A stretch of DNA of 64,000 bases from DLAJ01 sp023663615 (lineage in GTDB: Bacteria > Bacillota > Clostridia > Lachnospirales > Lachnospiraceae), in contig JAMPHA010000002.1 of the NCBI GenBank assembly GCA_023663615.1, positions 1 to 64,000 on the forward strand, written 5' to 3'. Position numbers and translations under genes: made by a program. Each line of letters begins with the position of its first letter. Position 1 is the stretch's first letter. Of the stretch, positions 15,565 to 24,966 are shown piece by piece. The notes under the pieces were generated by a model, which did not search any database, had not been told where the DNA came from, and was given only the letters and a program-made list of their open reading frames with translations.

Positions 15565-16586
15565 TAAATATCACCTTCCTCCTCTCCATCGTCCGGATCC
15601 GCATCTAAATATGCGCTTTCCTCCTCGTCGTACATGCCATAAAACTCCTCGTCTGAAATGGTCCTGTCATCTACCGGCATGTCGATCTCGTCTTCCTCGT
15701 CCTCATCAGCATCCGAGACAAACGCGTCCATGTCCAGCGCGTGATCGATCTCATCCATTGCCGCATCCTTTTTCTTTTTATGGACCTTGAGATAATAGTA
15801 GATGCCGCCGCCGATTCCAGCGGTGACTACGATCACGATCGTGCTTGTGACATTCGTCTTTGGACCTTCCTTTTTCGTTTTTCCCCCCGTGGGACGATCC
15901 CCCGTCAGATCCTCGATCGTTTCCTCCTCTGAGGCAGTCATACTGCCCTCACTCCGTCTCTCGGACAGGATATATCCGTTTTCCCCAGCGAGCGCCTGCA
16001 GATCGTCCACTGTCACCATGTTGAGCAGATATACATTGTCCTGCCCCCGGTTCTGATCGATCACCAGATAGAATACTTCCCCTTCCTTCGTCGTTAAGGT
16101 GTAAAATACCCTGCTGAAATCATCTGTCCCATCCGTGACCGCTTTATCATATACCGTTCCGCCTCCGGCTTCAGCGGCATCCTCCGGCGCGGCCGGCTCT
16201 GAATCCGAAGAATCTGCGGATGACACCAGATCGTCCTTCTGACTGCCTTCCCCCTGGTATTCTACTCCGAGCGGTTCAAATGACTGTGACGTTACGTTGC
16301 CGGCGGCGTCTTTCACATAGACCGTATGCGGCAGCGTCGGATCGATTTCAAAAACATTGGATTCCCCGAACGCTTCCGGTGCATCGGAATCGATTGCGTA
16401 CATCAATTCTCCATTGTCATCCTCTGCGTCCACGGATATGGTTATATATCCGTTCTGCTCCTTGTATTGTTCCTCCGTATCCGCCTCATCACTCATTTCC
16501 GCTGCCAGCGCCGGAAGAGAGCCGCCCAGTCCTAAGATGCCGGACAGCACTATCGCCGCAAAAAGTAATATCTTCTTATTTCTCAA
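15564..16586 (-). CDS. DUF4366-type membrane-anchored ICE protein
   Basis: 340 residues, TTG start at 16586 overlapping the previous stop (TTGA), GGAGG upstream. Signal peptide (LLFAAIVLSGILGLGGSLPA), an extracellular part with an Ig-like remnant (YVKDAAGNVTSQSF) and a conserved DUF4366 core (VFYTLTTKEGEVFYLVIDQN, YLLNMV). One transmembrane helix near residue 250 (TIVIVVTAGIGGGIYYYL), then a very acidic cytoplasmic tail. Family found in CTn/Tn1549 transfer regions; exact role unknown, probably part of the envelope channel. Confidence 0.75.
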   Translation of the reverse strand: MRNKKILLFAAIVLSGILGLGGSLPALAAEMSDEADTEEQYKEQNGYITISVDAEDDNGELMYAIDSDAPEAFGESNVFEIDPTLPHTVYVKDAAGNVTSQSFEPLGVEYQGEGSQKDDLVSSADSSDSEPAAPEDAAEAGGGTVYDKAVTDGTDDFSRVFYTLTTKEGEVFYLVIDQNRGQDNVYLLNMVTVDDLQALAGENGYILSERRSEGSMTASEEETIEDLTGDRPTGGKTKKEGPKTNVTSTIVIVVTAGIGGGIYYYLKVHKKKKDAAMDEIDHALDMDAFVSDADEDEEDEIDMPVDDRTISDEEFYGMYDEEESAYLDADPDDGEEEGDI

Positions 16587-18154
16587 TTTTCTGTTCCTCC
16601 TTCTGCTCCTTCTGTATTTGTTGTCTGCGCCTGCGTAAATATACCGTTAATCACAGGACTTTTCCGGTCAATGCTGGATACATAAAGCTGCTCTGATGCG
16701 GTATTTCCCGCGGCATCCCTCACCCGGATTATCCATGTGCCGTTATCACTGATCTCATACTCATTCCGTGTGATAAAGCCGCTGTCTTCCCCTGTTTCCG
16801 CACAGCTGTACTGATAAGAAACAGAAAGAACGTCAGCTGCTTCCACACGGATCGTATTCGATGTCTGCAAGCCTTCCTTTTCCAATACGACCGACAGGAT
16901 CTCCGGTGCCTCCTGATCCCCCACGATGATGTCTTTTTCATAGATTCCGATATTACCGTACCGATCACGGCAATAAACGATCCATGTACCGTTTTGGTCA
17001 AATCTTCTTTTGAAACAGCTCCTGTTACACCAATCTGCTTCCGTCAATTCCTGCCCTTTCGGAAGGACCGCATATTGCAGCAGAGGATACGGTGTGATGT
17101 CATCCTCCGCCGTGACTGTCACAGTCACTTCCGCAGATATTTCTGTGCCGATCCTGTGTTCAAAATCCACATAGGATATGACAGGCGGATTTTGATCCGT
17201 TCCGGTAAGTACTGCCGTAACGTCTATTTTTTTCTCCGGCAGACCGGCCGGATGATAACGGAGCGTTACCTCATTTTCCCCATATCCTGAATACTGGTAA
17301 TCTGCTTCCGTAATAACACTCGTCACGGTCTCTATAAGATTTCCGGTGGACGAAACGCTTTCTTCTATACTCTTTTCCATTCGTTCTAAAAAGTGCATTC
17401 CCGATAATCCGGTAATTTCTTCTTCCGTGCCGTCCGCATATCTGACCGTGACCGGCACGTTATGGATATAGGCATACTTCTCTGCGTCCATGGACAGATC
17501 TGCAACAGAAACATCGATCACGGATTGCTCCAGCACATACAGGCAGGCAGTCTCCGTGATCTCTTCCCCATCCGGAAAAGAAATCCGGCAGCGCAGCACT
17601 GCCCCGTCATTTTCATCCGCTGCATCCAGGCAGACAAAAGACACCTGCCGTCCCAATCCGTCCACTCCGCTTTGGACATCCTCAATCTGCGACCAGTCCC
17701 TTACCGTCATGTCATAATACTCCCATCGGTAATCCTCCGCACCGCTATAAAAACACTGAAACGTAACGCGCGCGCCGCGTTCCGCATACAGGTCGCAGAG
17801 GGCGAGCGGTTCCGCCGATAAGGTCACAGCCGCCTCTTCCTCCGCTTTCTCCGGCGGCTCCGTTTCCGGCTCTGATTCCTGCTCTAAGTCCGGCGGCAGT
17901 TCTTCTGCTTCTTCTGCCGGCGCCGTCTCCGGCGAAAACAGCATCTCCACTCCTGCCACGCTGTCAGAACCGCTCTGCACCTGCATCACCTCCGTCGCAT
18001 CACCGGCTGCCGCTCCGCTTCCTTTTTCCTGATCTTTCTCCCCGTTCCCGTGGATCAGCGGTTGTAACAGATACGCAATACAGATCACAAGGATCATGAT
18101 AGGAACCGGAATCAACGTTTTTAAGATCCGCTTAACTCTCAGTTTCAATGTCAT
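16583..18154 (-). CDS. Surface protein with Ig-like domains, membrane anchored
   Basis: About 523 residues; the start is uncertain (two adjacent ATG, the one at 18154 preferred, plus an upstream GTG at 18169), because AAAGGAGG lies immediately before. An N-terminal anchor (LIPVPIMILVICIAYLL) is followed by an acidic Glu/Pro-rich linker and three or four Ig-like modules ending NGTWIIRVRDAAGN. These modules resemble those of the 13159-15564 protein, so the two arose from one module type. The start overlaps the DUF4315 stop. Expected on the outer face of the donor cell. Confidence 0.65.
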   Translation of the reverse strand: MTLKLRVKRILKTLIPVPIMILVICIAYLLQPLIHGNGEKDQEKGSGAAAGDATEVMQVQSGSDSVAGVEMLFSPETAPAEEAEELPPDLEQESEPETEPPEKAEEEAAVTLSAEPLALCDLYAERGARVTFQCFYSGAEDYRWEYYDMTVRDWSQIEDVQSGVDGLGRQVSFVCLDAADENDGAVLRCRISFPDGEEITETACLYVLEQSVIDVSVADLSMDAEKYAYIHNVPVTVRYADGTEEEITGLSGMHFLERMEKSIEESVSSTGNLIETVTSVITEADYQYSGYGENEVTLRYHPAGLPEKKIDVTAVLTGTDQNPPVISYVDFEHRIGTEISAEVTVTVTAEDDITPYPLLQYAVLPKGQELTEADWCNRSCFKRRFDQNGTWIVYCRDRYGNIGIYEKDIIVGDQEAPEILSVVLEKEGLQTSNTIRVEAADVLSVSYQYSCAETGEDSGFITRNEYEISDNGTWIIRVRDAAGNTASEQLYVSSIDRKSPVINGIFTQAQTTNTEGAEGGTEN

Positions 18155-18413
18155 CATCCCTCCTTTCACTCTTACTCTTATCTGCTAAAACGATCTCTGC
18201 GGCGGCAAGAACGCTGCTCTTTCCTGATGAGAGCAGCGACATGACCTTGTCATACTCCGATCCTGACAGGTTCAAAGAGTTGAGCTTTTTTTGCGCTATA
18301 TCACAGCGATACAGCTCGATCTGTTTCCTTAAGTCCGCCGCCTTTTTACGATGCGTTTCTACCAGCTCCTCTTCTTTGTTCAAAAGATTGGTTAATTGTT
18401 CCACTGATTTCAT
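18132..18413 (-). CDS. DUF4315 family small coiled protein
   Basis: 93 residues from ATG 18413 with GGAGG upstream; the longer frame reads through the previous gene. Almost entirely helical: SVEQLTNLLNKEEELVETHR, then KAADLRKQIELYR. This matches DUF4315, a short coiled-coil protein constant in CTn/Tn1549 transfer operons between the M23 hydrolase and surface genes. Function unknown. Confidence 0.8.
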   Translation of the reverse strand: MKSVEQLTNLLNKEEELVETHRKKAADLRKQIELYRCDIAQKKLNSLNLSGSEYDKVMSLLSSGKSSVLAAAEIVLADKSKSERRDDDIETES

Positions 18414-18432
18414 TGACTGCCTCCTTTTTCTT

Positions 18433-20496
18433 TTAATTTTCTTCTTCGCCTGACGCCATTGTGGTGGGAATATACAGGATCGGATTGGCATATGTCCCGT
18501 CCGGTTTCTGTATCCCCAAATGCAGATGCGGTCCGGTAGAATTGCCCGTATTCCCTGACAATCCGATAAACTCGCCCGCTTTGATAGTCTGATTCCGGGC
18601 GACAACGTACGACTTCATGTGCATATATGTGATCTTGTAACCGTTTTCCGCTTGCACCGTGACCATGTACCCGGTGCTGTCAGTATATTGTGCCGTTGTG
18701 ACCGTTCCACTCGCTGCGGAATACAGTTTCGTTCCCTCCGGAACGGCTATATCCACGCCGTTATGCTGCTTGACGACTCCGTCAATGGGATGCAGCCTGC
18801 TCCCGAAATTTGATGAGATCCGCTCTGTCCAATCTTCCCGCATGACAGGATTGAATATCTGTTTACCGCCTCCGGACAGGCTGATTCCGACAAAAGCAAA
18901 CAGCGCATCCCGGTCGCTGTTCTCAATGCGCTCCTTGATGACGTCAATTAACTCCTTTTTTGTCAGCGTCACATAGCAGATCTTCACGCGTTCCCCATCA
19001 CGCTCTGCGAACCCCGTCCGGATTGATAACTGATACATCTCCGCAAAAAGGCTGTCCATTTCCGCCCTCACGCCTTCATCCTCCGATGTGAACGTCCCAA
19101 ACTTGGCGGACAGATAAGCCATCAGATAATTTGCAGAAAACCCAAAGTCGGCAAGGTCATAAACATATTCATAAATGTCCGGCCCGTATTCCTCATCCAG
19201 TTCCTCCTCCAAAGCGTCACGGTCTCCATTCAGATAGACATTCAGATCCGTTTCAAGATCGTTAAAATATGCCATCACCTCCGTCAGCGTGCCATAATCG
19301 TTCATGGAGATCGTATTCGCCGCAGTCTCGGAACCTCCGTACGTGACTGCGATGATGATCAGAAAAAATACAACCAGAAATGCCATGAAAGATACAAAAA
19401 TACCGGAAGCTGCGAACACAATTTTAGAAACATGCTTTCTGACCTGTTTCTGATATTGCCTTTTCTTTCTTCCGGTAAGTATATTTTGTCTCGTCCTGCG
19501 CAGAAAACTGCCGTTCTCCGCTTTCTGATACTGGACCATCGCTTTCTTCAATTTTCTTTTCTGCTCCCTAGATGCAGCTTCCCTGATCTTCTTTTTTGCA
19601 TCCTCCTTCCTCTTTCTGTCCTGTAGGCGCTTCCGCTTCATATCAAGAAGCTGCTGCCTGCTTTCGTAAAACTCAAGGCGGTAATACGGGCTGCGGTACT
19701 TCTTCAGGGTTCTCCGGTTGTGGCGCGTCATATAGATCTGCCCGCGCACCAGTCTTCCGGTACGTCTTTTCAGGTCTCCTGCCAGCTCATCCTCGGACAT
19801 GCTTTCATCATTCAGCAGGTCCTTTGTTTTCCTAAACAGCAGCCGCCCGGCTGCTTCCCGCCTGATGCGCCGCCCGCTCTGCTTTCTCAGGTACTCATCA
19901 TAATCCTGTTTTGTCGCCTGCCGGTAAGCGCGGGAAGCCCGCTTTCCATCATACCAGCCATCGGAACGGTCTATGAGCCGTCTGCTGCCCGTGATCCTCC
20001 TGCCATGAAAATATTCCCCCCGTCTGACGCGGACTCTGACTCCGCCCTCACTGTCCTCGCCCTTTCCGCCATACTCTTTTCTCCGCTGCCTCGCAGTCAC
20101 ATTCTCCCGCGCAGCGTCATATTGATCGATCTTTCCTTTGACTCTCTCTGACTGCGCATCCAGATTCCTGATCTTCTCATCCGTTGACTTGAAAAAAGGA
20201 GATGCAGCTTCCGCCTGACCTATGGGCTGCGGCTGTACATCGGATTTTGGCGGTATGACCTCGACCGTGCTGTTTGTATAGCGCTGCCACTGGCTCTGCT
20301 CCGGCGGCGGCAGATCATATGCTGCCGCATTCTCATAATCATAGGTATTGCGCTGTTCATTATAACTGGCATCCGTCCGCTGAAATTTCTGCTTACGGCT
20401 CGTCTCATTCATAGCCTTATCCGCCGTACCGCCCCGGAACTGCTGCTGTGTGTTTTCACGGCCAAACTCATAGCTTTCTCTGTTGATCTCTGCCAT
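18433..20496 (-). CDS. CD1108-like transfer protein with M23 peptidase domain
   Basis: 687 residues. The N-terminal 350 residues are cytoplasmic, strongly basic and Arg/Lys/Gln-rich. A transmembrane helix follows at about 360-385 (FVSFMAFLVVFFLIIIAVTY). The extracellular part has a helical domain and then an M23 endopeptidase: HNGVDIAVPEG near 575-585 and HLHLG near 656-660 give the zinc ligands. Peptidase M23 enzymes cut wall peptides, so this is the channel's wall hydrolase, corresponding to VirB1-like proteins. Family known as CD1108 in CTn elements. Gap of 20 bases to DUF4315. Confidence 0.85.
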   Translation of the reverse strand: MAEINRESYEFGRENTQQQFRGGTADKAMNETSRKQKFQRTDASYNEQRNTYDYENAAAYDLPPPEQSQWQRYTNSTVEVIPPKSDVQPQPIGQAEAASPFFKSTDEKIRNLDAQSERVKGKIDQYDAARENVTARQRRKEYGGKGEDSEGGVRVRVRRGEYFHGRRITGSRRLIDRSDGWYDGKRASRAYRQATKQDYDEYLRKQSGRRIRREAAGRLLFRKTKDLLNDESMSEDELAGDLKRRTGRLVRGQIYMTRHNRRTLKKYRSPYYRLEFYESRQQLLDMKRKRLQDRKRKEDAKKKIREAASREQKRKLKKAMVQYQKAENGSFLRRTRQNILTGRKKRQYQKQVRKHVSKIVFAASGIFVSFMAFLVVFFLIIIAVTYGGSETAANTISMNDYGTLTEVMAYFNDLETDLNVYLNGDRDALEEELDEEYGPDIYEYVYDLADFGFSANYLMAYLSAKFGTFTSEDEGVRAEMDSLFAEMYQLSIRTGFAERDGERVKICYVTLTKKELIDVIKERIENSDRDALFAFVGISLSGGGKQIFNPVMREDWTERISSNFGSRLHPIDGVVKQHNGVDIAVPEGTKLYSAASGTVTTAQYTDSTGYMVTVQAENGYKITYMHMKSYVVARNQTIKAGEFIGLSGNTGNSTGPHLHLGIQKPDGTYANPILYIPTTMASGEEEN

Positions 20497-20521
20497 GCTC
20501 CTGCCCCTTTCTGCCCCTTTC

Positions 20522-20539
20522 TTATGCGACGTCGCATAA
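20522..20539. repeat. Dispersed palindrome, 18 bp
   Basis: TTATGCGACGTCGCATAA, perfect. Between VirB4 stop (20,544) and the M23 protein start (20,496). Confidence 0.9.
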
Positions 20540-20543
20540 ACTG

Positions 20544-23456
20544 TTAAGCCGGTCTCTTCTTAGGCTCTTTTTTCCCGTCCCGCAGCATTTCTTCCGGTCT
20601 TGTGGTCATGACCTTATAACACATCGTATTCTTCGGGAAGTCATCTTCAAAAGGTACTTTCGAAGATTCTACCCATAAAAGCCCTTTACCCGGCTCACCG
20701 GTCTTGATATAATTCTCCTCTTCCTCCGACAGGTCTAAATGCTCTGCGAGCAGCCTTGCGTCGTCGCCCGACTGGTTCAGCATGGCGATAAAGTTTGTCG
20801 TATCCAGAATATTCTGTATTTCCGGTGAGCGGAACAGGTCTTTGACATTCTGCGTGAGCCCTGTCGGGATCCCGCCCCACTTGCGGAACCGCTTCCAGAT
20901 GTCCACACTGTATGCTGCTGTAGTCGGACTCTTAAGCAATAAGTGGAACTCATCAATATCCACCCATGTAAATTTCCCTTTTTCCCTATTTTGGGCGACA
21001 CGGTTCCAGATCAGATCCTGCACGATCAGCATTGTAAGATCACGCTGGTTCTTGTCCATTTCTTTTAAGTCAAAGCATACCAGTCTTGCATTGATGTCGA
21101 TATTGGAGCGGTGATTGAAATATGATAGGGTACCCGTCGTATAACGGGAAAGGGCGATCGAAAGATCCCTTCCGATCGCGCCTTTTTCACCTTCCATTCC
21201 CTGGAGCTCATGATACAGATCCGCAATGATCGGCATTTTTTCAGGAACCGGATCACGCTGGAACCGATAATAAATGTTCTTACACGCCTCATCGATGACC
21301 GCCAGCTCTTTTTTACCGAGCATCGCGTTATTTCCTAAGATCAGCTCGCACATGGATGTGACAAAATTGCACTTCGCCGCAATCGGATCATACTCCCCGT
21401 CCTGCTCATTTTTTGCATTCAGGTCGATCTCCATCGGATTGATATGTACCTCGGATGCAAGCGATATGCGCACGATCTGTCCGTGCAGCATCCTGACTAA
21501 ATGCTTATATTCTCCTTCAGGATCGATGATGAGTCTGTCGTCATTCGTTTTAAGGAACATATCAAGGATCTCGCGTTTCCCGAAGAACGTCTTGCCGAAT
21601 CCCGGCATACCGAATATCAGGGCATTCGGATTGACCAGTTTCTTCCGGTTCACCATGATGACATTGTTGGAAAGACTGTTCATCCCATAATACTGCCCGT
21701 CACTGTTATACAGTTCCTTCGTCGTAAACGGGATGAAGATCGCCATATCCGTTGTAGTAAAGATCCTCGTAACAGCAATATCATTGTTCCCGAGCGGCAG
21801 CGAACTCATATAGCCCTGCTCCTGCCGGTAATCCAGCCGCTCTAAGCGGCTCTGATAGGCGGATAAGATACCGTTTAATTCAAAGATGTTGTTTTCCAGC
21901 TCCTTTCTCGTCGCGGCTGTCTGGACAATCGTGATCGTTGTCGTAAACAGCTGCTCGTCCTTTCGCTGCAGGTCATGATAGAGTTTATCTCCGGCATCCT
22001 TATAGGACTGGAGCTCCGGCGGTAACAGATCCATGTCATAACCGCTCTTGACCGCATCCTTCTGTTCCCGCATGATCATACCCTGAATATCCGTCAGATT
22101 CTCTGTCGCAAGGTTCAGCGCCTGCTTACGATCGAGCGGATCCGCATGGATGGATACCCATATATTGCTGTCAATGTTCAATATGTCTGCTATGATCCGG
22201 TCCTCCATGTCCGAGGCAAATACCTTGACGACATTCACCGCACCGATCCTGTCCCCGACACGGAAATACTTTGTCGCATTCAGTTCCGGGGAATATTTGA
22301 AAGAAAAAGAGGACGGCGCGATAAAATCCTTACTCGATAATCCGGTGTTGACCGGCATATCAAAGTTCCAGAGCAGCTTATCCGGGGTACCCGGATGAAA
22401 GATCCTAAACAGCAGTTCCAGGCGGGCATATCCGTCAAGCACTTTGCTGCGGCTGTTCATCCTGCGCAGATAGCGCTCAAGCTGCTTACAGATCTTGACC
22501 AGCTTTAACTTCGCATTCTTATAGTCCGTCGCATGGATGCCGAATGTCAGATACCGCTCTTTGCGCAGATTGTTCGTTCCCTTGGACAGCTGGTTTAAGA
22601 GCATCCCGGAATATTCCTTCCGCACCCGGTTGAAAGCGTCCTGCTGCTTCGGGATCGCAAAGTCCTTTTCATACTGCTCCTTGTTCAGCTCCATATTGGC
22701 ATAATTGAACTGAAAATGGATGTCCGGATCAAAGTAATTCAAGAGATTGCACCACCGCTCGAACAGGATGTTCTTCGGTGTATTATCTAACAGCTGATAG
22801 GTGATGTCCTCAAACGCGATCGTCATGGTAAAGTATCCGTCCGCCGACTCAAAAATGCCGTCTGCGTACGGTTTCTTATAAGGTATCGTATCCTGCGCTG
22901 ATTCCGGTATTACCCCTTTGATCTTGGCTTTCATGACTGCTTTTTCCAGTTCTTTCTTTGTCTTGGGATCAAGACGCCCTTTCAGCGGCACACAGATCTT
23001 CCGTTTCCGGCTCCCTCTGCCAACTGTGATCTCGCTGGATATGCCGGCTTCCTTGATCTGTTTTACCTCTTCTTTACTCTTTCCTTTGAACACAATGGTT
23101 TCCACCTCCTTCTTTAGCTCCTCCTGCCGCTGTACGATCTCGTACAGGTTATCCGTCATGTACGGCCGCTCCGAATTGCGTAAAAAGTGGGCTTCGTAAT
23201 AATACTTTGCCCACTTTTCGATGCCCAGGTTATCCTTTTTGAACAGGATACAGAACGCGAACGGCGCCGCCGCGGCACATAACGCGATCGCTGAAAATGT
23301 CACATCCATCTTCAGCTTCACTTTACAGATAAAAAAGACAGGAATGCCGACGATCAGGGACACCACCCCGGCGAGAAGCTGCCGTTTGGTCAGTCCGATC
23401 CCCGGAAGCGTCTTTTTTACCTGCGAAAAATCTTTTGTCATATTGATATATGCCAT
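20544..23456 (-). CDS. PrgI-VirB4 fusion, conjugative ATPase
   Basis: 970 residues. The first 110 residues read as a complete PrgI/VirB3-like membrane protein (AYINMTKDFSQVKKTL, two hydrophobic segments, KWAKYYYEAHFL). A linker leads to a VirB4 ATPase of normal size, with Walker A FGMPGFGKT near residue 615 and Walker B TWVDIDEFHLLL near 830. VirB4 energises assembly of the type IV channel; PrgI anchors it at the membrane. In many related elements these are two genes; one continuous frame is seen here with no frameshift. Ribosome site AGGTGA, start ATG. Upstream are a 19-bp tandem repeat and a type I TA locus. Confidence 0.9.
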   Translation of the reverse strand: MAYINMTKDFSQVKKTLPGIGLTKRQLLAGVVSLIVGIPVFFICKVKLKMDVTFSAIALCAAAAPFAFCILFKKDNLGIEKWAKYYYEAHFLRNSERPYMTDNLYEIVQRQEELKKEVETIVFKGKSKEEVKQIKEAGISSEITVGRGSRKRKICVPLKGRLDPKTKKELEKAVMKAKIKGVIPESAQDTIPYKKPYADGIFESADGYFTMTIAFEDITYQLLDNTPKNILFERWCNLLNYFDPDIHFQFNYANMELNKEQYEKDFAIPKQQDAFNRVRKEYSGMLLNQLSKGTNNLRKERYLTFGIHATDYKNAKLKLVKICKQLERYLRRMNSRSKVLDGYARLELLFRIFHPGTPDKLLWNFDMPVNTGLSSKDFIAPSSFSFKYSPELNATKYFRVGDRIGAVNVVKVFASDMEDRIIADILNIDSNIWVSIHADPLDRKQALNLATENLTDIQGMIMREQKDAVKSGYDMDLLPPELQSYKDAGDKLYHDLQRKDEQLFTTTITIVQTAATRKELENNIFELNGILSAYQSRLERLDYRQEQGYMSSLPLGNNDIAVTRIFTTTDMAIFIPFTTKELYNSDGQYYGMNSLSNNVIMVNRKKLVNPNALIFGMPGFGKTFFGKREILDMFLKTNDDRLIIDPEGEYKHLVRMLHGQIVRISLASEVHINPMEIDLNAKNEQDGEYDPIAAKCNFVTSMCELILGNNAMLGKKELAVIDEACKNIYYRFQRDPVPEKMPIIADLYHELQGMEGEKGAIGRDLSIALSRYTTGTLSYFNHRSNIDINARLVCFDLKEMDKNQRDLTMLIVQDLIWNRVAQNREKGKFTWVDIDEFHLLLKSPTTAAYSVDIWKRFRKWGGIPTGLTQNVKDLFRSPEIQNILDTTNFIAMLNQSGDDARLLAEHLDLSEEEENYIKTGEPGKGLLWVESSKVPFEDDFPKNTMCYKVMTTRPEEMLRDGKKEPKKRPA

Positions 23457-23476
23457 GTTATTACCTTTTCACCTCA

Positions 23477-23514
23477 TTTCATCGATTTCTTATCATTTCA
23501 TCGATTTCTTATCA
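23477..23514. repeat. Two tandem 19-bp repeats
   Basis: TTTCATCGATTTCTTATCA twice in a row (23477-23495, 23496-23514), between the VirB4 start and the antisense RNA promoter. Possible regulator site or slippage product. Confidence 0.85.
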
Positions 23515-23519
23515 TGGGA

Positions 23520-23549
23520 TTGACAGATTGCGCGGATGGATGTTATATT
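23520..23549 (+). promoter_or_regulatory. Promoter of holin-like toxin antisense RNA
   Basis: Consensus TTGACA (23520-23525), 18 bases, TATATT (23544-23549). It faces the toxin gene. Confidence 0.8.
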
Positions 23550-23555
23550 AGACAT

Positions 23556-23657
23556 AAGAAAAGCACCCACTCCAAAGGTGGATGCCTCTCGAATAAGGTT
23601 TGTATGTCCTTACGGACACCGCCTATCCTGTGAGCCAGACAGGATAGGCATTTTTAT
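23556..23657 (+). ncRNA. Antisense antitoxin RNA (RatA-like position)
   Basis: About 100 nt between the promoter at 23520-23549 and an intrinsic terminator GCCTATCCTG (23621-23630) / CAGGATAGGC (23640-23649) plus ATTTTTATTT. Its whole length overlaps the 3' end of the convergent toxin mRNA, whose own terminator stem on the minus strand is GCACCCAC/GTGGATGC (23563-23585). This is the TxpA/RatA layout. Confidence 0.7.
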
Positions 23658-23788
23658 TTCTTCTTACGCTTGTCCCGACAAGATTGTCTCTTATCGAAAA
23701 AGGTCAGAAACGCGACAATCGAGCCGCCAAAGGTTACTAACAGCGTTAGTATGCCAATGAAAATTGAGATGATCTCAAATGCCGTCAT
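23654..23788 (-). CDS. Holin-like type I toxin peptide
   Basis: 44 residues from ATG 23788, which has GGGAGGTG at ideal distance; the longer upstream frame has no such site. It reads MTAFEIISIFIGILTLLVTF then GGSIVAFLTFFDKR and a basic tail. A single membrane helix with this start matches the putative holin-like toxin (Hol_Tox) family of Firmicutes type I systems. The leader has hairpins (GTGGCG/CGCCAC near 23,876-23,892). It lies in the gap between VirB6-like and VirB4 genes, inside the transfer operon but with its own antisense RNA. It may stabilise the ICE. Confidence 0.75.
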   Translation of the reverse strand: MTAFEIISIFIGILTLLVTFGGSIVAFLTFFDKRQSCRDKRKKK

Positions 23789-23934
23789 ATCACGCACCTC
23801 CCTTCCTATGTATTCCCGGCCGGTAAGCCGGGGCATTGGTTCGGGAGGCTGCCACCCTGTCATGGGTACTCTTCCTAGTGGCTTTCGCCACATTTATCAT
23901 CATATCACCAATACCGGAAAATATCAATCCGCCG

Positions 23935-23960
23935 GATTTTATGCGACGTCGCATAAAATC
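23935..23960. repeat. Dispersed palindrome, 26-bp perfect version
   Basis: Core TTATGCGACGTCGCATAA extended by GATT on the left and AATC on the right, fully symmetrical. Just after the VirB6-like stop (23,976) in transcription order. Confidence 0.9.
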
Positions 23961-23975
23961 TTTTTACTTATTTAC

Positions 23976-24953
23976 TTAGTGCGCGTTAAAAATACTGTCT
24001 GAAATGGTGGAGACCTTGAACATCATCATACACAGCGCAAATCCGCAGCCGATGATCATCACCATGGATACGGTGAAATCGTCGGCTTGTATGCCGCTGA
24101 TCACGCCTCCGTAAATGGCAAACAGCAGCAGCATGAACGGTCCCTGGAACACAAGGGACAGCATCTTTCTCGTATAATTCATGCCGAGCTGTGACCACTC
24201 TTTGTTCATCCACGTCGAATAAGGGATCGGTGCTGCCGAAGAATAGATCAGCAGCTCCAAAAACCACAGCACGCATCGGACATAGATGATACATCCCGCA
24301 ACAATGACCATGATCCGCCCGATCCAGATGATCAGCAGATACCATAAAAGCCCCATGATCTCACCCATTGAAAACCTTGACATCTCGCCTGGCGGCGTCA
24401 CCAATTCACTAAATGTCAGTCCTTCGCCGAATGTTCCCTCCGTCGTATCGGCAAGCATCGTTGTCGCCTGCGCCCCCAGATCGAAAAATGCCATCACAAT
24501 ATCAAACGCCTTGCTGCAGACCAGCAGGCAGATACAGAGTTTGAACAATGTGAGCATGATCTTATCTGCTGTGATATGCTGCATGGAATTGGAATCCTGC
24601 ACCATCCGGATCAGCTCCCAGCAGAAGATCACTGTGATCAGCGACGCCGCGATCGGCAGGAACGCATTTTCAGCGACATTTTTGACTGTATTATATGCCG
24701 TCTCGCTCCATCCCTGCGGCGTCTGCGCAAGGGTTTCCGCGGCGTCCCCCACATGTTCATTGAGCGAATCAAACAATCCGGAAAACGCACTGTCACAGGA
24801 TTCAAAAAGCCCCTCATAAAGTCCTCTTTCAACCCGCTGGATCAGGGAATCCACAAAGTCGGAAATACTATCTTTAGTGGACTCGATCGGATGCCATACA
24901 TCAAAACCAAGTATCGGGCTGCGCAGTCTTAGCGCAAACATATCTTTCCACAT
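23976..24953 (-). CDS. VirB6/TrbL-like channel membrane protein
   Basis: 325 residues. After an amphipathic N-terminal region of about 95 residues there are about five to six membrane helices (LPIAASLITVIFCWELI, LFKLCICLLVCSKAF, LLWYLLIIWIGRIMVIVAGC, LLLFAIYGGVISGI, MVMIIGCGFALCMMMF). Length, helix number and place after the Maff2-like gene fit the VirB6-like inner-membrane channel of CTn/Tn1549 elements. No signal peptide. Spacing of 13 bases from the Maff2-like gene implies co-transcription. Confidence 0.8.
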   Translation of the reverse strand: MWKDMFALRLRSPILGFDVWHPIESTKDSISDFVDSLIQRVERGLYEGLFESCDSAFSGLFDSLNEHVGDAAETLAQTPQGWSETAYNTVKNVAENAFLPIAASLITVIFCWELIRMVQDSNSMQHITADKIMLTLFKLCICLLVCSKAFDIVMAFFDLGAQATTMLADTTEGTFGEGLTFSELVTPPGEMSRFSMGEIMGLLWYLLIIWIGRIMVIVAGCIIYVRCVLWFLELLIYSSAAPIPYSTWMNKEWSQLGMNYTRKMLSLVFQGPFMLLLFAIYGGVISGIQADDFTVSMVMIIGCGFALCMMMFKVSTISDSIFNAH

Positions 24954-24966
24954 AGCCGGCTCCTTT

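Noticed and set aside
23477..23514. Start of a CRISPR array (two 19-bp repeats)
   Set aside because: Repeats abut without spacers and only two exist.
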